Program-made: the position numbers and the translations under genes
NCBI GenBank assembly: GCA_029959085.1
Contig: JARWIR010000018.1
Span: forward strand, 248,001 to 312,000
Length of the DNA: 64,000 bases
From: Nemophila menziesii
Taxonomy: Eukaryota; Streptophyta; Magnoliopsida; Boraginales; Hydrophyllaceae
Direction of reading: 5' to 3'
Shown: positions 39,658 to 51,450 of the stretch, piece after piece
Layout: every line of letters starts with the position of its first letter
How positions within the stretch are numbered: position 1 is the stretch's first letter
Notes under the pieces: model-generated
The model's input: the letters and a program-made list of their open reading frames with translations, nothing else
The model's database searches: none
What the model was told of the DNA's origin: nothing

Positions 39658-40713
39658 GCGCAAATATATCATCAACACTATTTTTTTGTCAAAATATATA
39701 ATCAATACTATAAAATCAAACAAAAAATAAACCAAAAAATAGGAATAAGTTAAAAAGAAAAGGACCAAAGCATAGTAATTTAAACAGTGTAGGTTTAATT
39801 ATGTATCTTCCCACTTTTACAAACTGTATCAATCAAATAAACAAAAGGTATATTAAAATCTAGATTGGTCAATAATAAAAAAAAATCAAGTAAATAAGTT
39901 CAATTACTAGACTAACTAAGAGAGATAAATCATGATAAAATTTTCTGAATATCATTATCAAACACCATCAAATGGACATGATCCCGTGAAGGATTGTTTC
40001 TTCCATTTAAACATCTATGGTTGTTAAAATAGTAATCCACTATGCAACAAATTAAACAAAAATGAAATGTTCCATACAATATGTTGTATCAGTGGATTCT
40101 GTAGCAGATTTTTGAGGCATAAGTGATGGCTCATTGTTAGACAAGTATTTCTAAAGGTAATTTAAACCTTTATACATTTAATTCTTATTAGTGACCAACA
40201 CACTGTTCTGTATAATTATTATTCTCCTCTTTCTACTACACCAAGTTGAAAAGACATGGATACATATGTATTTTTTATCATATTTTAAATTAAAAAGTAT
40301 TCACTTTTACCACTACTCTACATCTAATTGAGTTGTATTCTCTATTTCTTTTCAAAAAAATTAAATTCTACTAATAGTATACTCTTTCTCTGTATGAAAG
40401 TTTAGAATAAATAAAATATTAGATAATGGTTACAAATTTTTAAAATTCATATGATAATCTAAACCTCCTATGGAGTCCGAAATCAATAAATGATATTTTT
40501 AACATTATTCTTACATATTTTAAACTCTAAATATAATTTATATTTATGTCAAATTATAAATTTAATAAATTAATAAAAGTATAAAAATATATTTTTAGTC
40601 TAAAACTAACCTTGTAGAAAAATGTCATGACCAACAACCCACTTGTAAAATCATATTCCTCTACAAAATACTAATAAATTAAGATCACAATTTCATCAAA
40701 ATATTATGTTTTA

Positions 40714-40812
40714 TAAATGAGTAGATTTGAAGTCTTGAGGTCTCGATGCACTATAACAGGGTTCCATGTGTGTAGGTACTTCATACCCTTTGCCGCATCG
40801 AGAGCGGTTATT
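40714..40812 (-). pseudogene. Raf-like kinase catalytic-loop fragment, U5 segment B
   Basis: The minus strand reads [16 protein letters not shown], then [14 protein letters not shown] Cys is changed to Trp relative to the other copies. Confidence 0.7.
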
Positions 40813-41222
40813 GTTCTTCTTTTTTATATTATTATTTTTACCGGGCTTGCACATCGAGCATACGTATATCATCAATACTATTTTTTGTCAAAATATATCA
40901 TCAAAACTATAAAATCAAACAAAACATAAAACCAAAAAATAGGAATAAGTTAAAAAGAAAAGGATCAAAGCGTAGTAATTTAAGCAGAGTAGGTTTACTT
41001 GAGTATCATCCCACTTTTATAATTTGTATCAATCAAATAAACAAAAGATATAGTAAAATATAGATTGGTCAATAATAAAAAAATAATCAAGTAAATAAGT
41101 TCAATTACTAGTCCATTATACATTTAATTCCTATTAGTGACCAACACACTTTTTTGTATAATTTTTATTCTCCTCTTTCTACTACACCAAGTCGAAAAGA
41201 CATGGATACATATGTATATTTT

Positions 41223-42113
41223 TGTGAAGCCATAAATAATAAAACAGTAATTACTGAAGGTAAAAATGAAAATAAAGAAAAGAGGTTAATGGATATTTAC
41301 TTGGAGGTATGAGTACTGATCTAGTACTTGGAGCTAACCGTGGTGGAGTTAAATTAATCACGAAATGGGCTATAGATTTAAACCCACACGCATGCAAGAG
41401 TTTGAAACTAAACCATCCAGAAACACAGGTTAGAAATAAATCAGCTGAAGATTTACTTGCGTTACTGAAAGAATTGGAGAAGCTTTCGGAGTTGTTTAAT
41501 CTAATTGGTGAAAAGGTGACTGAGGAGGAGGAAGAAAAATAAGAGGCAGGAGATAGTGAAGTATTTTGTTTGGGTGTTTTACAGATGAAGAAGCTCGAAA
41601 GAGATGGCCTCAACGGTACGAAAAGAAAAAGGGAAATAGTGACATCATTCAAGCAAAGAAGCACTACTCTCAAGGCTTAGTGGACACAGAGACTTTCAAT
41701 CTCCATGATAATTCTTTCGTGAAGGTAGGAAAAGGAAAAGACAAATATTACTACATTTGTAATGTAGTGTAAATGTTCGAATCAGTAGATGACTATCTTT
41801 TCTGCACGGCTCAGTGGTACTACCGAGCAAAAGATACAGTCATTGATAAATGTGAAAATCACATACATGAGAAATGTGTGTTTCTCTCAGAGGTAAAAGA
41901 TGACAATCCATTGGATTGTCTCATCAAGAAGTTAAACATCGTTCATATACCTAATAACGTTGATTCAGAAAAGAAAGCTCAATTAATATCAGAATGTTAC
42001 TTTTACTATGACAAGCTTTATTTACTACCCTACATTACATTTATGAATGTTCTACCCAATAACTTATCCGAGAGTAATTAAACAAAATCAACTGTTTCAT
42101 CTGAATGTGAAGC
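41223..42113 (+). pseudogene. Chromomethylase fragments, forward arm of U5
   Basis: Motif I has lost seven bases (TTTACTTGGAGG where others have TTTACTCAGGATGTGGAGG), which removes SGCG and shifts the frame. The BAH part carries an in-frame TAA in place of the first Glu of VVEMF (about 41770-41772), splitting it into two frames. Otherwise the sequence follows U1-U4. This is the most damaged forward copy, yet complementarity with the inverted arm is retained. Confidence 0.82.
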
Positions 42114-42616
42114 GTAATTTTTGTTTTAATATTTATGGCTTCACATTCAGATGAAACAGTTGATTTTGTTTAATTACTCTCGGATAAGTTATTGGGTAGA
42201 ACATTCATAAATGTAATGTAGGGTAGTAAATAAAGCTTGTCATAGTAAAAGTCACATTCCGATATTAATTGAGCTTTCTTTTCTGAATCAACGTTATTAG
42301 GTATATGAACGATGTTTAGCTTCTTGATGAGACAATCCAATTGATTATCATCTTTTACCTCTGAGAGAAGCACACATTTCTCATGTATGTGATCTTCACA
42401 TTTATCAATGACTGTATCTTTTGCTCGGTAGTACCACTGAGCCGTGCTTAAAAGATAGTCATCATAGTCATCTACTGATTCGAACATTTCTACTACATTA
42501 CAATTGTAGTAATCTTCGTCTTTTCCTACCTTCACAAAAGCATTATTAACTCCACCATGGTTAGCTCCAAGTACTAGACCAGTTTTCATACCTCCACATC
42601 CTGAGTAAATATTCAT
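41289..42616. repeat. Long CMT inverted repeat (hairpin), U5
   Basis: Arms of about 407 bp, 41707-42113 and 42138-42544, with a 24-base loop. The loop-proximal part of the left linker is deleted. An outer stem pairs the motif I remnants near 41289-41353 with 42545-42616. At the loop-proximal end the arms match base for base over long runs, including CTCTCGGATAAG, where U1-U4 right arms have CTTTCGG. Confidence 0.86.
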
Positions 42617-42625
42617 TAACGTCAT
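42138..42625 (-). pseudogene. Chromomethylase fragment, inverted arm of U5
   Basis: 151-codon frame with [13 protein letters not shown] and FVKVGKDEDYY (Val as in forward arms, DEDYY as in inverted arms), a mixed haplotype. DNQLDCL replaces DNPLDCL, and LSTAQW replaces FCTAQW. Confidence 0.8.
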
Positions 42626-45600
42626 CTATTTAGTTGATTTATAATATTTAAATTAAAAAGTATTCTCTTTTACCACTATTTGCATATCTAATTGAGTTGT
42701 ATTCTCTATTTCTTTTCAAAGGAAAATTAAATTCTACTAATAGTACACATATGATAGTTTTTCTATGTTAAGCTTTCTCTGTATGAAAGTTTAGAATAAA
42801 TGAAAATAGTAGATAATGGTTACAAATTTAAAAAATTCATATGATAAACTAAACTTCCTATAGAGTCGAAAATTAATAAATCATATTTTTTACATTATTC
42901 TTACATATTTTAAACTCTAAATTTTATTTATATTTATGTCAAATTGTAAATTTAATAAATTAATAAATGTATAAAAACATATTTTTAGTCTAAAACTTAC
43001 CTTGTAGAAGAAATGTCAAAACCAACGACCACTTGTGAATTCATTTTCCTGTACAAAATGCTAATAAATTAAGATCACAATTTCATTAAAATATTATGTT
43101 TTAAGATCTAAATTGTTTCAAATAATGTATTTTCTAAAAATTAATATATAACAAATAAAAAATATTTCATTATAGTTAATAAAAAGTGTGCAAATTATAC
43201 ACAAAAATATTAGGTAATACCAAACAAATACAATTACCTGAAATTGATATTATAGGCTTTAAATCGTAGATTTGGACTTAGAAAAAAACATAAATAATAT
43301 AATTTTCTAAAAGAAATATAAATCTAGATCTACAAATGAGATGAAAAAATAATTTTTTTATTTTAATTTCACCTCTAGTAATCTAAATATTTCTTCAAAC
43401 TTTTTGTAGGTTTAATCACAAAATTGTTGAATGAAAAAAAATTATTCAATTTTTGGAGATTGTAAGAAATGAATAGACGAGGTGTATGAATATATTACGG
43501 CTTGAGATAAATGAAAGCGTGATGAAATGAAAAACTAGGTCATAGAATTTTCTCTAAATATTATAATATTCTGTTGTTTTATGGGCTGGGCCTATTAGTT
43601 TAAATATATATATAAAACTTAGACCATTTTCATTGGCCCATATACGTATGTATAATTTGTGGTTTTTTATCTATTCAAATATAATTTAAAATTTTAAAAT
43701 AGTCTCGTGTTTTAATTATTTATGTGTATTCAAGGTACAGGCATGTGTGTATATTTTATAAAATCCATAATATTTAATTTAACAATATAATTATTTTAGT
43801 ATTTGTTAGCGAAGTAAGTTGATATAAATGTCATAGTAAAACTAGGAAAAAATTAGTTCCTTTAGAATTTAGCTATACATATATAAGTTATTTTCCGTGT
43901 GGTTGGGTCCTCAAACACATACTATAGTATCTTGATATAATTTTATAATCCAATAGAACAATGACCAATATCACGTATATATGTATGATGAAAAACTAAT
44001 CTTTTAAAGGTTTAATATACTATTATTATAAAAATGTTATGATAATATGAGTACATGGAGACAATTCCTACATAATTAATTTTAATTAATATTTATTAAT
44101 CTAATCTTTATATTGGTAAAATTATCTATCGTTATTATGAGTTGACTAAAAAATATAATATTTATCTTTTGATACTTTAATCATTGATTATATTGAAAAA
44201 TAAATAAATAAACTCCTTATTTGTGAGATATCGGTTTTTATGAGAAATAATAAAGTCTTTGGGAAATGTATGACATGTTACGCATAGATTCATTGGAAAG
44301 AAGTGTACGAAAAATAAATAAATTTAACTTATTTAAAAATATAAGGATGTATATGAAGATAAGGAGATATTGACAGGATGAGAACAAATGGTTATACTGT
44401 TGACTCGGTCGATGAATTTATTAAGCAAGAAAAGAAAAAAAGAAAATGACACTTTTTCAGTTTATATTATCCTAGTTTTACATAAGGTTAGGGTTATTAA
44501 GAATCAATAGAATGAGCTAGAGAAGGTTATTAAAATAATTATAACAAAATAAAGATCTCTTAGTTTATTACTGATATGGAGAAATGACAAAATTGTTTAG
44601 AATAGTTTCCAAAATTGAAAGAGAAAATATCATACAAGTATAGAATATATAATTATTTAAATAAAATTTACATCCAACAATAGCCCCATAACCAATGTTG
44701 AAACTATTATCTCTTCAGGACCATCTATTACATTACACGTAACTAGTAGTCAAATATAATTAACATTTGATAAATTCATTAAAATTTATAAAAAGACAAC
44801 TTGATTAAATGTTATCTATGTTGGAGAACAACAAATATAGTATACGTGTATAGTTGGGGAAATAAAAATAATATTGTGATACAATATGTTTCTAAATCGT
44901 GCAACTAGATAATTCATTTACAACGTACGACTAAGAAAAATGTCGTGTCCTTGTGGGTTTATCTTAGTGTTAGTTCATCATAATGTCAAGGAAGTACATC
45001 ACATATATACATTGGCGTACAGGTAAGGATTGATTATAGTCACATGGACAAACTATGGTAATCTACCAAAAATTAATTAAGATCTTTCTGTAATAACTAG
45101 GAGATAATATGGACGGATAAAAAAATAACCTTAGTATATCCTTTTGCTGAGTTTACTTTTTAAATTGTAACATTAAGATTATAAATACAGTTAATACATT
45201 GAAAAGTATATAAAAAGACATTTAAAGGAAAGATATACACATATATGTACATACAAAGATTATTATACAACATTTATTTACTCAAATATTGAAAAATATT
45301 TAGTTGATGTGTGGAAAAATATAAAAATGACTTCATAACAATAAATTACCCAAATTTGGCAAAACGGGCTAATTACAATAATATTAAATAAGTGAAATAT
45401 TGTGCTTGATATATAACCATTGAAAACAACTTTAGATTCACATATTTCCTATTTTTAAAACCCATAAATCTTAACCAACAATTCTTTATTAAACCATTAA
45501 ACCACAAAACCCTATAATATATAACCATTAAAAACACCTTTAGATTCACATATTAACCATTATCGTTTAATATATATATATAAATAACATAAATAATATA

Positions 45601-45865
45601 TAACTACTAATAATTTCTAACGTAATCAACCATTTAATTCATTTTTAGGCTAAAAAAGACTAACTCTTGTTAGTGTTAGTATATGTATACTTTTTGTGTT
45701 ACATAGTTTTCGCACCATTATAGTAAATCAATCAAGGTATAATTTTAATGTATATCAAGATTTGTATTAATAAATTTAGAAGTAGGAATATTAATCTACA
45801 GTTAATTAATATTTATAAATGGACCAAAGACCATTACGATTTTACTTCTTGTAGCTTACAAATAT

Positions 45866-45886
45866 TATATATATATATATATATAT
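45866..45886. repeat. (AT)n microsatellite, U6 copy (about 21 bp)
   Basis: Homologous AT tract, followed by GCAT rather than ACGATG or ACAAGGATG. Confidence 0.85.
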
Positions 45887-46746
45887 GCATAAAAGGATGA
45901 TTTTCTTAACAACTCATAAACATAATATATAATACATATAATAAAATAACATGTGATACTATATGAAAACTAATCCAACACACTTTTATATATTATTTTT
46001 ATATAACTTATGTTTTTTAAACGCTAAAAGTTAAAAATAAAACTGTTCCCTCTTATTAAGCTCCTCCTAACTTTAGTATAATTTTTCTCTCTATTTATTT
46101 TCAAAATAAAATCGAATTGTACTAATAGTACATAACTTATAATATTTTATGTTATTTTTTCTTCACCCATATTTTGAATAAATAATATTAGTAAGTAATG
46201 ACTACAAAAGTAGAAAAAAACCCACATGATATACACCCATCATATCGTTTGGGTCATCAACAAATCATATACTTTATAATATTCGTTCATAGTTAAGATG
46301 GATAATTTCTAACACATTACATGAAGTATTTCCAAAAATGTTATACCTCCGAAATTCTAAATAATACCAATTGACCTCCCACGTTTAGTATACCCCGTCA
46401 CGTAATGAAAATCCAACAATAATACATGGATCCTACGTTGTACAAGCAATAAAAATGCACAATAAGCCAAAAAGACATGGACAAGGACAAAACCACGATC
46501 GAAGAAAATAAATATAATATTGGATCCAACAATACATTCAATTTGGATCCTCCTTCTTCAATTTCATTTATGGCTGACAACAATAAAAATTGAAACCTAA
46601 CATAATATATTTAAACATAAGGCTGATTTTGAATTATCTACCATTACATTTATGGGAACAAAAATGTTTATTTAGCGTAGTTGTTGAAGATCTATTGTAT
46701 CTAACCAAAATTAGTAACATTAACATGTCAGTTTTTATAAACGAGT

Positions 46747-46830
46747 AGATTTGGAGTCTTGAGGTCTCGATGCACTATAACAGGGATGCATGTGTGCAGG
46801 TACTTCATACCCTCTTGCAAATCGAGCGCA
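46747..46830 (-). pseudogene. Raf-like kinase catalytic-loop fragment, U6 segment A
   Basis: The minus strand reads [11 protein letters not shown], then [13 protein letters not shown]. It is closer to the functional consensus (KYLHT) than segment A copies in U1-U5. Confidence 0.7.
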
Positions 46831-47892
46831 AGTATATCATCAATTCTATTTTTTTGTCAAAATATATCATCAATACTATAAAATCAAATAAAAAATAAAC
46901 CAAAAAATAGGAATAAGTTAAAATAAAAAGGACCAAAGCATAGTAATTTAAACAGTGTAGGTTTAATTAAGTATCTTCCCACTTTTACAAACTATATCAA
47001 TCAAATAAACAAAAGGTATATTAAAATCTAGATTGGTCAATAATAAAAAAAATCAAGTAAATAAGTTCAATTACTAGACCAACTAAGAATGATAAATCAT
47101 GATAAAAAATTTAGAATACCATTATCAAACACCATCAAATGGACAAGATCCCGTGAAGGATTGTTTCTTCCTTTTAAACATCCATGGTTGTTTAAATAGT
47201 AATCCACTATGCAACAAATTGAACAAAAATGAAATGTTCCATAGGATATGTTGTATCAGTGGCTTCTGTAGCAGATTTTTGAGGAATAAGTGATGTCTCA
47301 TTGTTAGACAAGTATTTCTAAAGGTAATTTAGACCGTTATACATTTAATTCTTATTAGTGACCAACACACTTTTCTGTATAATTTTTATTCTCCTCTTTC
47401 TACTACACCAAGTTGAAAAGACATGGATACATATGTATGTTTTATCATAATTTAAATTAAAAACTATTGTCTTTTACCATTACTCGTACATCTAATTGAG
47501 TTGTATTCTCTATGTCTTTATAAAAAAAATCTACTAATAGTACACATATTATAGTTTTCCTATGTTACTCTTTCTCTGTATGAAAGTTTAGAATAAATGA
47601 AAATAGTAGATAATAGTTACAAATTTTTAAAATTCATATGATAATCTAAACCTCCTATGGAGTCCGAAATCAATAAATGATATTTTTTACATTATTCTTA
47701 CATATTTTAAAATCTAAATATAATTTATATTTATGTCAAATTATAAATTTAATAAATTAATAAAAGTATAAAAATATATTTTTAGTCTAAAACTAACCTT
47801 GTAGAAAAATGTCATGACCAACGACCACATGTAAAATCATTTTCCTCTACAAAATACTAATAAATTAAGATCACGATTTCATCAAAATATTA

Positions 47893-47997
47893 TGTTTTAT
47901 AAATGAGTAGATTTGAAGTCTTGAGGTCTCGATGCACTATAACAGAGTTGCATGTGTGCAGGTACTTCATACCCTTTGCCACATCGAGAGCGGTTTT
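47893..47997 (-). pseudogene. Raf-like kinase catalytic-loop fragment, U6 segment B (best preserved)
   Basis: The minus strand reads [17 protein letters not shown], then [17 protein letters not shown]. Residues upstream ([15 protein letters not shown]) are in the same open frame but do not resemble the kinase. DVAKG is intact, so U6 is nearest to the captured kinase exon. A complete kinase is absent. Confidence 0.76.
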
Positions 47998-48411
47998 TGT
48001 TCTTCTTTTTAATATGGTTATTTTCACCAGGCTTGCACATCGACGTATATCATCAATACTATTTTTGTCAAAATATATCATCAATAATATAAAATCAAAC
48101 AAAACATAAAACCAAAAAATAGGAATAAGTTAAAAAGAAAAGGATCAAAGCGTAGTAATTTAAGCAGAGTAGATTTACTTGAGTTTCATTCCACATTTAT
48201 AATTTGTATCAATGAAATAAACAAAAGATATAGTAAAATATAGATTGGTCAATAATAAAAAATAATCAAGTAAATAAGTTCAATTACTATACAATTATAC
48301 ATTTAATTCCTATTAGTGACCAACACACTTTTCTGTATAATTTTTATTCTCCTCTTTCTACTACACCAAGTCGAAAAGACATGGATACATATGTATGTTT
48401 TTGTGAAGCCA

Positions 48412-49351
48412 TAAATAATAAAACAGTAATTATTGAAGGTAAAAATGAAGATAAAGAAAAGAGGTTAATGGATATTTACTCAGGATGTGGAGGTATGAGT
48501 ACTGGTCTAGTACTTGGAGCTAACCGTGGTGGAGTTAAATTAATCGTGGAATGGTCTATAGATTTAAACCCACACGCATGCAAGAGTTTGAAACTAAACC
48601 ATCCAGAAACACAATGTTTGAAATAAACCAGATGAAGATTTACTTGCGTTACTGAAAGAATTGGAGAAGCTTTCAGAGTCGTTTAATCTAATTGGTGAAA
48701 AGGTGATTGAGGAGGAGAAAGAAGAAAAAGAGGAAGGAGATAGTAAAGTATTTGATTTGGGTGTTTTTCAGATGAAGAAGCTCGAAAGAGATGGCCTCAC
48801 CTGTACGAAAAGAAAAAGGAAAATAGTGACGTCATTCAAGCAAAGAAGCACTACTCTCAAGGCTTAGTGGACACAGAGACTTTCAATCTCCATAATAATG
48901 CTTTCGTGAAGGCAGGAAAAGACGAAGATTACTACATTTGTAATGTAGTGGAAATGTTCGAATCAGTAGAAAACAATCTTTTCTGCACGGCTCAGTGGTA
49001 CTACCGAGCAAAAGATACAGTCATTGAAAAATGTGAAAATCACATACATGAGAAATGTGTGTTTCTCTCAGAGGTAAAAGATGACAATACATTGGATTGT
49101 CTCATTAAGAAGCTAAACATCGTTCATATACCTAATAACGTTGATTCAGAAAAGAAAGCTCAATTAATATCGCAATGTGACTTTTACTATGACAAGCTTT
49201 ATTTACTACCCTACATTACATTTATGAATGTTCCACTCAATAACTTATCCGAGAATAATTAAACAAAATCTACTGTTTCATCTGAATGTGAAGCCATAAA
49301 TAATAAAACAGAAATTACTGAAGGTGAAAATGAAGATAAAGAAATGACGTT
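48412..49351 (+). pseudogene. Chromomethylase fragments of U6, unpaired (no inverted arm)
   Basis: The linker and motif I are in one open frame: CEAINNKTVIIEGKNEDKE, then [39 protein letters not shown] and PET; a frameshift follows at about 48613. The BAH part (48767-49262) has EEARKRWPHLYEKKK, FVKAGKDEDYYICN, TAQWYYRAKDTVIEK and LLPYITFMNVPL. After its stop the linker can be read again (SSECEAINNKTEITEGENED), ending at TLMDI. The natural order BAH-linker-motif I is therefore visible here at 48770-49350. With the earlier linker-motif I piece this amounts to a head-to-tail junction of two CMT copies. It is the closest copy to an intact chromomethylase in the window but still lacks all later catalytic motifs. 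Confidence 0.84.
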
Positions 49352-49981
49352 AATGGATATTTTTTCTCCACCCATATTTTAAATAAAAAATATTAGTAAG
49401 TAATGATTAAAAAAGTAGAAAAAAACCTACATGATATACTCCCATCATATCGTTTGGGTCATCAACAAATCATATATTTTATAATATTCGTCCATAGTTA
49501 AGATGGATAATTACTAACACATTACATGAAGTATTTCTAAAAAGGTTATACCTCCCAAATTCTAAACAATACCAATTTACCTCCTACGTTTAGTATACCC
49601 CGTCACGTAATGAAAATCCAACAATACTACATGGATCCTACACTTGTACACGCAATACAAATGCACAATAGGCCAAAACGAAATGGACAAGCAAAAAACC
49701 ACGGTCTATGAAAATAAATACAATATTGGATCCAACAATACATTCAATTTGGATCCTCCTTCTTCAGTTTTATTTATGGCTGACAACAATAAAAATCGAA
49801 ACCTAACATAATATATTGAAACATAAGGCTGATTTTGAATTATCTACCATTTAATTTATGGGGTATATGATATATAACAAAAACGTTTATTTGTGCTTAG
49901 TTCTCAAAAATCTATTGTATCCACAAAAGCTCTAATACCAAAATCACCAACCTTAACATGTCAGATTTTATAAACAGAGTA

Positions 49982-50072
49982 GATTTGGAGACTTGAGGTC
50001 TGGATGCACTATAACAGGGTTGCATGTGTGCAGGTACTTCATACCCTTTGCCACATCGAGAGCCATTTTTAT
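49982..50072 (-). pseudogene. Raf-like kinase catalytic-loop fragment, U7
   Basis: The minus strand reads [16 protein letters not shown], then [15 protein letters not shown] is changed to HPD, the same change as in U0, so it marks basal units. Confidence 0.72.
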
Positions 50073-50627
50073 TCTTATTTTTTATATGGTTATTTTGATC
50101 AGGCTAGCATTTTGTCAAAATGTATCATCAATACTATAAAATCTAACCAAAAATAAAACCAAAAAATAGGAATAAGTTAAAAAGAAAAGGACCAAAGCAT
50201 AGTAATTTAAGCAATGTAGGTTTACTTAAGTACCTTCCCACTTTTACAAACTATATCTATCAAATAAACAAAAGATATAGTAAAATCTAGATTGGTCAAT
50301 AAAAAAATAAAATTTAAGTAAATAAGTTCAATTACTAGACTAACAAAGAAAGATAAATCAAGATAAAATTCTCTGAATACCATTGTCAAACACCGTCAAA
50401 TGGACAAGATCCTGTGAAAGATTGTTTCTTCTTTTTAAACTTCTATGGTTGTTTAAATAGTAATCCACTTTGCAAAAAATTGAACAAAAACGAAATGTTC
50501 CATCGATATTTTGTATCAGTGGCTGTTGTAGCAGATATTTGATCCAACTGTAAAAGTCATAAGTGACGGTTCATTGATAGACAAGTATTTCTGAAGGTAA
50601 TTTCGACCATTATACATTTAATTACTG

Positions 50628-50845
50628 TTATTGAACAACACACTTTTCTGCATAATTTTTATTCTCCTCTTTCTACTACACCAAGTAGAAAAGACATGGA
50701 TGCATATGTATGTTTTATAATATTTTAAATTAATAAGTTTTTTCTTTTACCAATACTCGTACATCTAATTGAGTTGTATTCTCTATTTCTTTCAAAAGAA
50801 AATCAAATTTTACTAATAGTACACATATTATATTTTTTTATGTTA
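50628..50845. repeat. 218-bp flanking duplication, left copy
   Basis: The segment from TTATTGAACAACACACTT to TTTATGTTA recurs on the other side of the retrotransposon fragment at 53259-53476 in the same orientation. It is array-unit sequence, far longer than the 5-bp target duplication of a Ty3/gypsy element. Confidence 0.85.
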
Positions 50846-50850
50846 ATCAT

Positions 50851-51450
50851 GAAGTAAAATCAATCCTAGAGAAGACTGTTGGTCCTACTAGAAAAGATTG
50901 GTCAATGTAGTTAGACGACGCGTTGTGGGCCTATCGTACTGCGTTCAAAACTCCAGTTGGTGCATCTCCGTATCGTATGGTGTATGGTAAGGCTTGTCAC
51001 TTACCTCTTGAGTTTGAAATGGGTGCCTATTGGGCAATTGCGCAGTTGAACTTAGATCCTGCCTTAGCCGGAGAGAATCGTATGATAAAGCTTAACGAAC
51101 TTCATGAATTCCGATTGAATGCTTATGAAAATGCTAAACTCTACAAAGAAAACACTAAGAAATGGCATGACAATCGGATTCGTGTGAAAAACTTTAAAGT
51201 GGGTCAAAAGGTGTTGAAATATAACTCAAAGTTCAACAATTATCTGGGTAAGTTAAGGTCTATGTGGTCGGGTCCATACATTGTGACCAAGGTTACACCT
51301 CATGGGGCGATATAAATAGAACATCCACTAGAGAACCGCACCTTCATGGTGAACGGTCATCGTTTAAAGATATACCATGGAGGTAAAGATACCAACCGCT
51401 TGGAAGATCCACATCCCGGGGAGGTCATGTATCTCCTCGAAGTTCCGTAG
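50851..51450 (+). pseudogene. Integrase C-terminal part of Ty3/gypsy polyprotein, broken
   Basis: The frame reads SILEKTVGPTRKDWS, stop (50908-50910), LDDALWAYRTAFKTPVGASP, YRMVYGKACHLPLEFE, HEFRLNAYENAKLYKE, KWHDNRI, FKVGQKVLKYNSKF and WSGPYIVTKVTPHGAI, then stop (51313-51315). It continues with NRTFMVNGHRLKIYHGG to TAG at 51448-51450. These are hallmarks of the end of the integrase core and the C-terminal domain of plant Athila/Tat-type elements, which integrate cDNA into chromosomes. The catalytic D,D,35-E triad lies upstream and is missing. Two in-frame stops make it inactive. Confidence 0.88.

Larger units (their letters stand above)
36966..44163. repeat. Array unit U5, enlarged 7.20-kb type
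   Basis: Same layout, but more diverged from U1-U4 than they are from each other. It has several small deletions, including in the hairpin loop region and in segment A (near 40380). Confidence 0.9.
44164..49351. repeat. Array unit U6, enlarged type cut short after the forward CMT arm
   Basis: Contains segments A and B and the forward chromomethylase copy, then stops within the next motif I start (TTAATGGATATT). It joins directly to basal-type sequence of U7 (TTTTCTCCACCC) at about 49352-49360. No inverted arm is present. Confidence 0.85.
49352..50845. repeat. Array unit U7, basal type, left part before the retrotransposon
   Basis: Starts inside the unit at the TTTTCTCCACCCATATTTT block (equivalent to about 4978 in U0). 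It shares U0-type variants (AAAAAAGTAGAAAAAAACC, GAGGTCTGGATGC). It includes the 170-bp block missing from U0. No CMT sequence is present. Confidence 0.82.

Noticed and set aside
12051..49351. A functional chromomethylase gene
   Set aside because: Only motif I and most of the BAH domain are present, in permuted order and often with stops. The PCQ, ENV and later motifs and the chromodomain are missing in all copies.
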